A stretch of 5,112 nt of DNA from contig DIXX01000025.1 of the NCBI GenBank assembly GCA_002428805.1, positions 1-5,112 on the forward strand, given 5' to 3'. A program made the translations under genes and the position numbers. The notes below the pieces were generated by a model. It made no database searches and had not been told where the DNA came from. It worked only from the letters and a program-made list of their open reading frames with translations. The stretch comes from Cetobacterium sp. UBA6069 (GTDB lineage: Bacteria; Fusobacteriota; Fusobacteriia; Fusobacteriales; Fusobacteriaceae). This document shows positions 1 through 5,039 of the stretch, in pieces (position 1 is the stretch's first letter; every line of letters begins with the position of its first letter).

Positions 1-141
1 CAGGTTACATCTGGAAGTCTTTATAGTCCTACAATTGGAGAAGATGGAACATTCATTTATTCATTTAATGCAAAACTAGTTCCTGGAACTGCTTCAGGTT
101 TACACACTGGTGCGTTAGTTGTTTCAGTTAAATATAACTAA
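1..141 (+). CDS. C-terminal end of a probable secreted beta-sandwich surface/fimbrial-type protein (partial)
   Basis: Frame 1 is open from the first base to a TAA at 139-141 and gives 46 residues; the start lies outside the window. The visible tail is rich in Gly, Ser, Thr and Val, has no Cys, and ends in alternating hydrophobic residues (GALVVSVKYN). A 'G-x-x-T-G-x-(hydrophobic)-V-x-V-x-Y' finish is typical of the last strands of fimbrial-type beta-sandwich proteins such as the DUF4402 and spore-coat-U-like families, which are exported and often assembled on the surface. A terminator begins eight bases after the stop, which supports this being a real gene end. It is the only + strand gene here and converges on yebC. 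That it is coding is fairly sure. The family assignment is inference from a short tail, and another secreted beta-rich protein is equally possible. Confidence 0.72.
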   Translation, partial: QVTSGSLYSPTIGEDGTFIYSFNAKLVPGTASGLHTGALVVSVKYN

Positions 142-148
142 CATAAAG

Positions 149-179
149 AAAAACTGAGGATTTTGTCCTCAGTTTTTTT
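149..179. terminator. Bidirectional rho-independent terminator between the surface-protein gene and yebC
   Basis: A perfect 12-bp inverted repeat (AAAAACTGAGGA at 149-160, TCCTCAGTTTTT at 166-177) flanks a 5-base loop, and the T run continues to 179. On the - strand the complementary A run at 149-153 supplies the U-tract. It therefore serves the + gene ending at 141 and yebC, whose stop is at 184-186. The convergent arrangement and very short spacing on both sides agree with a shared terminator. Confidence 0.93.
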
Positions 180-183
180 ATTT

Positions 184-930
184 CTATAATTGCTCTAATA
201 ACTCATCCGATATATCGAAGTTTGAGTAAACGTCATTTACGTCATCTAAATCATCTAAAGCCTCATATAAAGCCATAACTTTTTTAGCTGTATCTAAATC
301 AGTAATCTGAACTTTATTGTCAGGAATCATTGAAACCTCAGCTTCAGTTACATTATACCCAGCTTTTTTTAACTCTTCTGCTACAGTGTTACAATCCGCA
401 GGCTCAGTTAAAACAGTGAACTCTCCATTCTCTTCTTTAACATCCTCAGCACCAGCTTCTAAAGCAGCCATCATTAGCTCATCAGCATCTAATCCCTCTC
501 CAGGAATGATTATTTCCCCTTTTTTAGCGAACATCCAAGCAACAGCACCATCTGTTCCAAGGTTTCCATTTCTTCTAGAGAATGCAGCTCTTACTTCTGA
601 AGCCGATCTATTTTTATTATCTGTTACAACCTCAACTATGAAAGCTGTTCCTTCTGGACCATACCCTTCATATCTAATCTCCATATAATCTACACCTTCA
701 AGCTCTCCAGTTCCTTTTTTGATTGCTCTTTCAAGGTTATCTTTTGGCATGTTAGCAGCCTTTGCTTTATCTATTGCAAGTCTCAATCTAGGGTTAAAGT
801 TAGGGTCTCCTCCAGCTTCCTTAGCTGCAATTGTTAACTCTTTTCCTAATTTTGTAAATATCTTTCCTCTTTTAATGTCTTGAGCACCTTTTCTATGCTT
901 AATGTTAGACCATTTACTATGTCCTGCCAC
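184..930 (-). CDS. yebC: YebC/PmpR (TACO1) family protein
   Basis: 248 residues, the usual length for the family, starting with the hallmark MAGHSKWSNIKHRKGAQD and followed by a Lys-rich helical domain with the family motifs MPKDNLERAIKKGTGE (about 61-76) and YEGYGPEGTA (about 87-96). The protein is cytosolic. Members were first described as DNA-binding regulators (PmpR), and more recent work on YebC and mitochondrial TACO1 points to a role on the ribosome in relieving stalls at proline-rich stretches, so the regulator label should be used with care. The start codon is GTG (928-930): AGGAGG lies 7 bases upstream and the family N-terminus begins exactly there. It is the last gene of the - strand unit, 42 bases after the glycosyltransferase gene, and ends at a strong terminator. 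A possible own promoter lies at 967-995. The family is certain; the exact role in this organism is not. Confidence 0.97.
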   Translation of the reverse strand: MAGHSKWSNIKHRKGAQDIKRGKIFTKLGKELTIAAKEAGGDPNFNPRLRLAIDKAKAANMPKDNLERAIKKGTGELEGVDYMEIRYEGYGPEGTAFIVEVVTDNKNRSASEVRAAFSRRNGNLGTDGAVAWMFAKKGEIIIPGEGLDADELMMAALEAGAEDVKEENGEFTVLTEPADCNTVAEELKKAGYNVTEAEVSMIPDNKVQITDLDTAKKVMALYEALDDLDDVNDVYSNFDISDELLEQL

Positions 931-937
931 AAAAATT

Positions 938-943
938 CCTCCT
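938..943 (-). promoter_or_regulatory. Ribosome binding site of yebC that fixes the GTG start
   Basis: The - strand reads AGGAGG, then 7 bases, then GTG at 930-928. No ATG fits the conserved N-terminus, so this site together with the family start MAGHSKWSN decides for a non-ATG start. Confidence 0.85.
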
Positions 944-966
944 CATTTTTTAAAATATCTATTTAA

Positions 967-995
967 ATTTTATCATAAGCCCTCTTTTTTTTCAA
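967..995 (-). promoter_or_regulatory. Possible internal promoter for yebC
   Basis: On the - strand, TTGAAA (990-995) is followed after 17 bases by TAAAAT (967-972), which is preceded by TGA so that it forms an extended -10 (TGnTAAAAT). The -35 lies in the last codons of the glycosyltransferase gene and the TGA is its stop codon. Transcription would start near 960, about 30 bases before the GTG. The spacing and two near-consensus boxes are good, but such matches arise by chance in AT-rich DNA. Confidence 0.42.
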
Positions 996-2034
996 TATAT
1001 TTGGGCACTAATGATATTTTTCTCTTAACTTCTTCTAGAACTCTATCTGGTGTTATCAAACTATATTTTTCTTCATAATTTAATCTATCATACTCGTTTC
1101 CTGTTAAAATATCTTTAGGCTCTATTCCTTCATGTCTTAAATTATCTCTCGATAACCACTCCACTTTTTTAGAACTAGGACTAAATATTGCAAAACTAGG
1201 AATATCTATTGCTTGAGCTAGATGTCTTGGTCCACCTTCATTTCCAACAAATAGATCACAGTTAGAAAATAGTGCTCCAAGTTCTCTTATACTTTTTGTT
1301 TTTATACTAGATATCACTCTTTTATCCCATCCTAAATCCTCATGAAACTTTTTAGCAAACTCCATCTCATCTGGAGAGTAATAAAGGATTATCTGACAAT
1401 CAAAAGTATCTAATATCTTTTTAGCAACCTCTTTCATTAGATGAATAGGATAAACTTTAGATTCTCTTCTTGAGTTTATTGCTAAAGGAATAATAACTTT
1501 ATTGAAGTCAACACCCGCTGCAATCATTCTTTTTCTTAACTCTTCAACTTCCTCTTTCAAAAATGTAAGTGAATAGTTTTTATCTAACTTTAAATCTACT
1601 CCATCTTTTCTCAACGGCTCTAACATCTTCAAAAACTTTTCAGCTTTATCAAAATTATTACTTGGTTCTGGAATTTTATGTGTATAAGAGTATCCTCTTT
1701 TAGGTTTCATTCTTCCTATTCTATATTTAGCCTTTTTAGAAAACAGTGTAAACAACTCACTTTTAGGTGTAGACATTATATCTATAACAATGTCATAATC
1801 CTCTCTAGTGACATTCCAAACTTTTTTTAGATATTTAAATGGGTTTTTCTGTTCAGTCTTAGATATAGAGATAACTCTGTTTAAATATTTTTGATGTTCA
1901 AATAGTGGTGCAACATAATCATATAAAACATAATCTATCTGTGCTTCTGGATAAGTCTCTTTTAAGCTTTTACATATTACAGAGGATAAAATTGCATCTC
2001 CTATCTGCTTGAATCTAACAACTAATATTTTCAT
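973..2034 (-). CDS. Family 9 glycosyltransferase (LPS heptosyltransferase-like)
   Basis: 353 residues, normal for GT9. The N-terminus MKILVVRFKQIGDAILSS matches the first Rossmann strand and the 'GD' motif (G12-D13; the Asp is the proposed catalytic base in WaaC-type enzymes). The C-terminal half has the nucleotide-sugar site FVGNEGGPRHLAQAIDIPSF (about 262-281) followed by AIFSP. Family members transfer heptose or related sugars from ADP/GDP donors to lipid A-core or another surface glycan at the inner face of the cytoplasmic membrane. No signal peptide or membrane segment is visible. In the motif usually written N-D-S-G-P-x-H, this protein has N265-E266-G-G-P-R-H, so Glu replaces Asp. The start is ATG at 2034-2032 with GAGGAG 7 bases upstream (2042-2047), inside the preceding gene. 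One base separates it from that gene's stop, which implies translational coupling. The acceptor and sugar cannot be told from sequence. Confidence 0.9.
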   Translation of the reverse strand: MKILVVRFKQIGDAILSSVICKSLKETYPEAQIDYVLYDYVAPLFEHQKYLNRVISISKTEQKNPFKYLKKVWNVTREDYDIVIDIMSTPKSELFTLFSKKAKYRIGRMKPKRGYSYTHKIPEPSNNFDKAEKFLKMLEPLRKDGVDLKLDKNYSLTFLKEEVEELRKRMIAAGVDFNKVIIPLAINSRRESKVYPIHLMKEVAKKILDTFDCQIILYYSPDEMEFAKKFHEDLGWDKRVISSIKTKSIRELGALFSNCDLFVGNEGGPRHLAQAIDIPSFAIFSPSSKKVEWLSRDNLRHEGIEPKDILTGNEYDRLNYEEKYSLITPDRVLEEVKRKISLVPKYIEKKEGL

Positions 2035-2035
2035 A

Positions 2036-2614
2036 TCAAATCTCCTCGATACTGTTTTTTACAGTTTTTAAATCGCCCCAGAAATCTACTGCTACCTTTG
2101 CTCTTTTACCTCCATCATCTCTAGATTTTTTAGCAAAATTAGCATCATAAGTCACTAAAATCTTTATATCCCCTCTCCAATTTAAAATAGCTCCCTTCTC
2201 TTGTAAAAACTTAAACTCTCTATCTAAAAGAAGTTCAGCTACATCTTGACCTAAAGCTACAATTATTTTTGGATTCATCAAAGCTATCTGCATCATTAGA
2301 TACTCTTTTAAATCTCTCCTATCTCTTTCCTCTAACTCACGATAATTTTTTTCTGACTTTGTCAATGTAGTAATATAATACTCATCTGGAGAAAGTCCAA
2401 CTATATCACATAATTTTATCAAAAACTCTCCACTCGAACCTGGTTTTACTTTTAAATTTTCATCTATATATAAACTGTTATCATCTCCGATAAACATAAT
2501 ATTTCCAGCAAAGTTTCCTGTTCCTAAAACTATTTTTTCTTTTGTATTTTTTAAAGCATCTGTTCCCCCAACCTCAAATTTTAACTCTTCTAATAATCTC
2601 TCTATCTCTTCCAT
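2036..2614 (-). CDS. Uracil-DNA glycosylase superfamily protein, degenerate (probably not a canonical glycosylase)
   Basis: 192 residues, similar in length to family 4 uracil-DNA glycosylases and with the same order of elements: NIMFIGDD (38-45) at the position of motif 'GEAPG', GLSPDEYYITTLTKS (73-87) at 'yitNvvKCRP', the helix and strand QIALMNPKIIVALG (109-122), and ILVTYDANF (152-160) at 'v.pTyHPa'. The fold is thus recognisable, but the working residues are not: GEAPG is lost, the conserved Asn is Thr83, the His-Pro is Asp157-Ala158, and the only Cys in the whole protein is C69, so the 4Fe-4S cluster of family 4 cannot form. Canonical enzymes remove uracil from DNA; this one may be inactive, act on something else, or bind nucleic acid without cutting it. 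It starts at ATG 2614-2612 with AGGAGG 5 bases upstream, lies 9 bases after the metallo-hydrolase gene, and is followed one base later by the glycosyltransferase gene. The fold call is moderately sure; the function is open. Confidence 0.75.
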   Translation of the reverse strand: MEEIERLLEELKFEVGGTDALKNTKEKIVLGTGNFAGNIMFIGDDNSLYIDENLKVKPGSSGEFLIKLCDIVGLSPDEYYITTLTKSEKNYRELEERDRRDLKEYLMMQIALMNPKIIVALGQDVAELLLDREFKFLQEKGAILNWRGDIKILVTYDANFAKKSRDDGGKRAKVAVDFWGDLKTVKNSIEEI

Positions 2615-2619
2615 GAAGT

Positions 2620-2625
2620 CCTCCT
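2620..2625 (-). promoter_or_regulatory. Ribosome binding site of the glycosylase-like gene, overlapping the upstream stop codon
   Basis: The - strand reads TAGGAGG, in which TAG (2626-2624) is the stop of the metallo-hydrolase gene and AGGAGG is the Shine-Dalgarno sequence, 5 bases before the ATG at 2614. Ribosomes finishing the first gene sit on the initiation site of the second, which favours coupled translation. Confidence 0.85.
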
Positions 2626-3397
2626 AAAACTTAATTACTTTCGTACAAACATCCTGCCCTGCAATCTCCACAGGAACCTCTATTCTATTTTTAACCAACT
2701 CATCCATGACTGCATCTAATGCTATTTTAGGATCATTACTATCCTTACTCATATGAGCTAAGTATATTTTTTTTAATTTTTCGTTGTAAATTTCACACAA
2801 AAACCTTGCACAATCATTATTTGAAAGGTGTCCATTTCTACTTTTAACACGAGCTTTCAAATCCCAGGGATAAGAACAATCCATCAATTTATGATAATCA
2901 TAATTACACTCAATTACAACGACATCTACATCTCTAAAAGCCTCTCTGACCGTATTATCAATGTAACCTAGATCTGTCGCTATAGCAACTTTACTTCCCG
3001 AGCTCTCTTCTATCCTAAAACCAATTGTTCTTTCTGCATCATGCATTACATCGAAAGGATAAACCATGCTATCTCCTACCCAAAAAGCCTCTTCTATGAA
3101 TCTTAAATTTTCTGATTTTATCTTTCCCAACTTTAGTATTCCAGCTTCGTAACTCTCTTTTGTAATATAGATTGGAACATCATATTTCCTAGATATTATT
3201 CCTGCTCCAAGTATATGATCCCCATGCTCATGGGTTATCAAAATCCCATCTATATTACAAATATCTACACCTATTTTACTCAATTGTTCCTCTATTTTTT
3301 TTCCACTGAATCCAGCATCTATAAGTAAATTTATATTATCAGTTTCTAAAAAAATAGAGTTTCCTTTACTTCCACTTCCTAGTACTGCTAATCTCAT
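2624..3397 (-). CDS. Metallo-beta-lactamase-fold hydrolase, YycJ/WalJ (VicX) family
   Basis: 257 residues, close to the family norm of about 260. The metal-binding signature is complete: ITHEHGDH (54-61: H56, H58, D60, H61), then VMHDAE (H119), ATDLGY (D142), and the His of LAHMSKDSN (H215). The segment SYPWDLKARVKSRNGHLSN (175-193, with H190) together with LAHMSKDSN is characteristic of YycJ/WalJ rather than of RNase J, RNase Z or PhnP. The family is a soluble cytosolic metal-dependent hydrolase; a Bacillus relative has been reported to have 5'-3' DNA exonuclease activity with a proposed role in mismatch repair. In Firmicutes the gene usually sits beside the WalRK two-component genes, which are absent here. 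The start is ATG 3397-3395 with AAGGA 6 bases upstream (3404-3408). It heads a four-gene unit and has its own extended -10 promoter at 3434-3442. Its pairing with a glycosylase-fold gene is suggestive of DNA metabolism, but that is inference. Confidence 0.9.
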   Translation of the reverse strand: MRLAVLGSGSKGNSIFLETDNINLLIDAGFSGKKIEEQLSKIGVDICNIDGILITHEHGDHILGAGIISRKYDVPIYITKESYEAGILKLGKIKSENLRFIEEAFWVGDSMVYPFDVMHDAERTIGFRIEESSGSKVAIATDLGYIDNTVREAFRDVDVVVIECNYDYHKLMDCSYPWDLKARVKSRNGHLSNNDCARFLCEIYNEKLKKIYLAHMSKDSNDPKIALDAVMDELVKNRIEVPVEIAGQDVCTKVIKF

Positions 3398-3433
3398 ATT
3401 TTTTCCTTTCTTTTCTCTCTATTTTAAATATAT

Positions 3434-3442
3434 ATTATAGCA
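3434..3442 (-). promoter_or_regulatory. Extended -10 promoter for the metallo-hydrolase/glycosylase-like/glycosyltransferase/yebC unit
   Basis: The - strand reads TGCTATAAT, a perfect extended -10 (TGnTATAAT). No convincing -35 is seen at 16-18 bases upstream, where the DNA belongs to the preceding terminator stem; extended -10 promoters can work without one. Transcription would begin near 3427, leaving a leader of about 30 bases. Confidence 0.72.
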
Positions 3443-3443
3443 T

Positions 3444-3476
3444 AAAAAAACCTCTTAGCCTACTAGCCAAGAGGTT
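3444..3476 (-). terminator. Rho-independent terminator of the perR-SOR-rubredoxin unit
   Basis: On the - strand AACCTCTT (3476-3469) pairs with AAGAGGTT (3456-3449). The inner GGCU/GGCU adds four more pairs in RNA (two of them G-U), closing on a 4-base loop, and a run of seven T follows (3450-3444). The + strand version would have A-C mismatches instead of the G-U pairs, so the hairpin is better formed in the - transcript. It begins 9 bases after the rubredoxin stop. Confidence 0.9.
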
Positions 3477-3484
3477 CCATATTT

Positions 3485-3646
3485 TTATATCTCTTCAAAT
3501 TGATCTTTACCTACATAACATAGCGGGCATACCCAATCCTCTGGTACATCTTCCCACTTCGTTCCTGGAGCAACTCCGTTTTCTACATCTCCAACTGTCT
3601 CATCATAAACATAATCACATACAACACATCTCATATTTTTAGCCAT
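3485..3646 (-). CDS. Rubredoxin
   Basis: 53 residues, the classic rubredoxin length, starting [10 protein letters not shown]. The two iron-binding knuckles are intact: C7-V-V-C10 and C40-P-L-C43. The family core is also present: [10 protein letters not shown] after the first knuckle, [20 protein letters not shown] in the middle, and KDQF near the end. The residue after the second knuckle is Tyr, where most rubredoxins have Gly. The single Fe(Cys)4 centre carries one electron in the cytosol. The gene lies 19 bases behind superoxide reductase, whose usual electron donor is rubredoxin, so it most likely supplies that enzyme; rubrerythrin or other oxidoreductases elsewhere could share it. The ATG at 3646-3644 is preceded by a G-rich Shine-Dalgarno, and a terminator follows at once. 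There is no sign of a fused domain. Confidence 0.96.
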   Translation of the reverse strand: MAKNMRCVVCDYVYDETVGDVENGVAPGTKWEDVPEDWVCPLCYVGKDQFEEI

Positions 3647-3653
3647 TTTTTTA

Positions 3654-3659
3654 CCCCCT
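3654..3659 (-). promoter_or_regulatory. G-rich ribosome binding site of the rubredoxin gene
   Basis: The - strand reads AGGGGG, 7 bases before the ATG at 3646, in place of the AGGAGG used by most genes in the window. It can still pair with the anti-Shine-Dalgarno through one G-U pair. Confidence 0.65.
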
Positions 3660-3665
3660 TATATT

Positions 3666-4034
3666 TTAGCTATTCCATAATCCATGAATATTACAGTATT
3701 CTCTTGCACAAACGCTAGCTCCTTTTGGAACTTTGAAGTAAGCTTCTGGAGCCTCTCCTGGTTTTAAATATTTTCTATATAAGAAATTGTCTACACATAT
3801 CTCTATTATTTGAATATAATGAGCCTCTGTCATTGGGTGAGCTGTTTCTTTTCCAACTTTAACTAAATATCCATCCTCTTTTTCTTCAACAAAAGGAACA
3901 TGTTTTTCTGTCGATGCATCCTCTGTTTTTTCTGGAACTAATTCTAATCCTTCAACATTAACCTCTGCATCAGCTATTAAAACCTCTAATAAAACTGGAC
4001 TCTCTTTTACTTTAAAAATTTCATAAACTTTCAT
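3666..4034 (-). CDS. Superoxide reductase (desulfoferrodoxin family, class III: N-terminal domain without its iron site)
   Basis: 122 residues. The catalytic domain holds every ligand of the active-site iron (centre II): H45 in EKHVP (with E43 and K44, the mobile-loop residues), H66 in HPM, H72, and C114 and H117 in CNIHGLW. The enzyme reduces superoxide to hydrogen peroxide in the cytosol without making oxygen, using electrons from rubredoxin, which is encoded 19 bases downstream. The first ~36 residues still follow the desulforedoxin domain of class I desulfoferrodoxins (VYEIF..., LLEVL), but the four Cys that bind centre I are gone; V9, S12 and the V27-E28 pair lie about where they would be. 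This makes it a class III enzyme, like that of Treponema pallidum. Two extra Cys (C80, C109) have no clear role. The ATG at 4034-4032 follows AGGAGG (4040-4045) by 5 bases, 43 bases after the PerR-like gene, so the two are probably co-transcribed. Confidence 0.95.
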   Translation of the reverse strand: MKVYEIFKVKESPVLLEVLIADAEVNVEGLELVPEKTEDASTEKHVPFVEEKEDGYLVKVGKETAHPMTEAHYIQIIEICVDNFLYRKYLKPGEAPEAYFKVPKGASVCAREYCNIHGLWNS

Positions 4035-4077
4035 AACAGCCTCCTTTAATTCATAAAAAAAATTTATTTTTTACCAA

Positions 4078-4488
4078 TTATTTATTCTGACAGTGCGGGC
4101 AAATTCCTTTAAAATAAACATGATATTCATCAACTTTAAATCCATTCATTCCATCAAATACTAGCTGATCTAAAGCTACTGGAATATCATAAACTTTTTT
4201 ACACTCTACACATTTAAAATGACCATGTACATGAACATCCACATCATATCTTGTCTCATTTTCCTCTATTGTTATTACTTTCGTTATTCCTTTTTCTATA
4301 AAAAGATTTAATGTATTATATACTGTTGTTTTAGAAAGAGTAGGAATCTCAGGGCATAAAGCCTTATAAATCTCATCTACTGTTGGATGAGTTTTATTTT
4401 CTAACAAATATTCGAATATTTTCATTCTTTGATATGAAGGCTTTATGTCATGTATTTTTAGGTGCTCTCCTATATTTTCAACATACAT
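4078..4488 (-). CDS. perR: Fur-family transcriptional regulator, PerR-like peroxide sensor
   Basis: 136 residues from the ATG at 4488-4486. An N-terminal winged helix (about 1-80, with PSYQRMKIFEYL and the recognition helix LSKTTVYNTLNLF) is followed by the metal-binding dimerisation domain. The structural zinc site is present as C93-x-x-C96 and C130-x-x-C133. The sensing-site residues line up with Bacillus PerR: H34 (in THPT), D82, H88, H90 and D101. The Asp at 101 (Fur proteins usually have Glu) favours PerR, which senses peroxide by iron-catalysed His oxidation and then releases DNA. It leads an operon with superoxide reductase and rubredoxin, which fits that role. An in-frame ATG 63 bases upstream (4551) is not the start: it lies between the -35 and -10 of the promoter, whereas 4488 has AAGGAG 6 bases before it and gives the normal length. 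Fur, Zur or another subtype is less likely but not excluded. Confidence 0.88.
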   Translation of the reverse strand: MYVENIGEHLKIHDIKPSYQRMKIFEYLLENKTHPTVDEIYKALCPEIPTLSKTTVYNTLNLFIEKGITKVITIEENETRYDVDVHVHGHFKCVECKKVYDIPVALDQLVFDGMNGFKVDEYHVYFKGICPHCQNK

Positions 4489-4494
4489 AATAAA

Positions 4495-4500
4495 CTCCTT
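4495..4500 (-). promoter_or_regulatory. Ribosome binding site that sets the perR start at 4488
   Basis: The - strand reads AAGGAG, 6 bases before the ATG at 4488-4486. The alternative upstream ATG at 4551 has no Shine-Dalgarno and lies upstream of the predicted transcription start. Confidence 0.85.
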
Positions 4501-4506
4501 TTTTGA

Positions 4507-4530
4507 AATAATTACAATTTTGTAGTTATT
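4507..4530. promoter_or_regulatory. Candidate operator (Fur/PerR-type inverted repeat) in the perR leader
   Basis: On the - strand the 11-base arms AATAACTACAA and TTGTAATTATT flank two A residues and match at 10 of 11 positions. The repeat lies just downstream of the predicted transcription start (near 4536) and upstream of the ribosome binding site, a standard place for a repressor to block transcription. The AT-rich, dyad-symmetric form resembles Fur-family boxes, though it is not an exact match to the Bacillus PerR box. Autoregulation by the PerR-like protein is inference. Confidence 0.6.
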
Positions 4531-4542
4531 CTTTTTTATTTT

Positions 4543-4571
4543 AATATACACTTTTTTAGTATTTTTGTCAA
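4543..4571 (-). promoter_or_regulatory. Sigma70-type promoter of the perR-SOR-rubredoxin unit
   Basis: The - strand carries a perfect -35 TTGACA (4566-4571), a 17-base spacer, and the -10 TATATT (4543-4548; one mismatch to TATAAT). Transcription should begin near 4536. The -35 starts 7 bases after the stop of the acetyltransferase gene, and no terminator is visible between them, so some read-through from upstream is possible. Confidence 0.82.
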
Positions 4572-4578
4572 GATGTCT

Positions 4579-5028
4579 TTAGAATATTTTGACCATCAAA
4601 TATCTATGTATACCTGGTCCATATTCATCTTCTTGCAACTCTTTAATTTTATATCCTGCTTTTTCATACATTGATATTGCTGGTACATTTTTGGGATCTA
4701 CCGTTAAATAAATCTTTTCTATTCCACTTTTCTTTAAAGCTTCATGTGTTAATTCTAATAATTTTTTCCCATACCCCTTTCCTCTTTCAGATTCTGGAGT
4801 TGAAAACCCATATAAAAAAACTGCATTTTTTCCTAATATAGCTTGATATTGAGCAACCGATAAAAGTTTTCCTAAATCATCTAACAAAACATAAAGTTTC
4901 CCATAACGAACAAAGCTCATAATCATCCACATATCAGCTCCACCCATTAAACCAAAGCTATCTATTTCATTTTGATATATTTTTTTTATTAATTCTCGAT
5001 TATCAGAAGTAACCTCTACAATTTTCAT
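4579..5028 (-). CDS. GNAT family N-acetyltransferase
   Basis: 149 residues, a single GNAT domain. The acetyl-CoA pyrophosphate-binding motif is clear: ERGKGYGKKLL (81-91), preceded by the beta-4 strand FLYGFSTPES. Later come the motif-B elements LTVDPKNVPAISMYEKAGY (108-126), with N114 and Y121 in the usual places for this fold. Such enzymes move an acetyl group from acetyl-CoA to an amine on a protein, amino acid or small molecule; the substrate cannot be told from sequence. The TVDPKN-x-x-A-x-x-MYEKAGY layout resembles RimI-like proteins, but that alone does not prove ribosomal-protein acetylation. The ATG at 5028-5026 has AGGAGG 5 bases upstream (5034-5039), overlapping the stop of the preceding gene, so it is probably co-translated with it. 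It ends just before the perR promoter. Confidence 0.9.
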   Translation of the reverse strand: MKIVEVTSDNRELIKKIYQNEIDSFGLMGGADMWMIMSFVRYGKLYVLLDDLGKLLSVAQYQAILGKNAVFLYGFSTPESERGKGYGKKLLELTHEALKKSGIEKIYLTVDPKNVPAISMYEKAGYKIKELQEDEYGPGIHRYLMVKIF

Positions 5029-5033
5029 AAATA

Positions 5034-5039
5034 CCTCCT
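5034..5039 (-). promoter_or_regulatory. Ribosome binding site of the acetyltransferase gene, overlapping the upstream stop codon
   Basis: The - strand reads TAGGAGG: TAG (5040-5038) ends the upstream gene and AGGAGG starts the next one, 5 bases before the ATG at 5028. The same stop-in-Shine-Dalgarno junction occurs at 2620-2626. Confidence 0.85.

Noticed and set aside
317..688. A 123-codon open frame on the + strand
   Set aside because: It lies wholly antisense to the well-conserved yebC gene, its translation (Ser-rich, low complexity) resembles no family, and it has no convincing ribosome binding site.
931..972. Terminator between the glycosyltransferase gene and yebC
   Set aside because: The 42 bases contain no GC-containing stem, so the two genes are likely joined in at least one transcript.
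4046..4077. A possible promoter (TTGGTA, TATGAA) or weak A/T hairpin terminator between perR and the superoxide reductase gene
   Set aside because: Both boxes match only 4 of 6, the start would fall on the ribosome binding site, and the A/T-only pairing is what homopolymer runs in AT-rich DNA give by chance.
4507..4530. The inverted repeat read as an RNA hairpin or terminator
   Set aside because: The loop would be only two bases, the stem is mostly A-U, and no U-tract follows; a DNA operator is the simpler reading.
4572..4578. Terminator after the acetyltransferase gene
   Set aside because: No inverted repeat fits between its stop and the perR -35 box; read-through into perR cannot be excluded.
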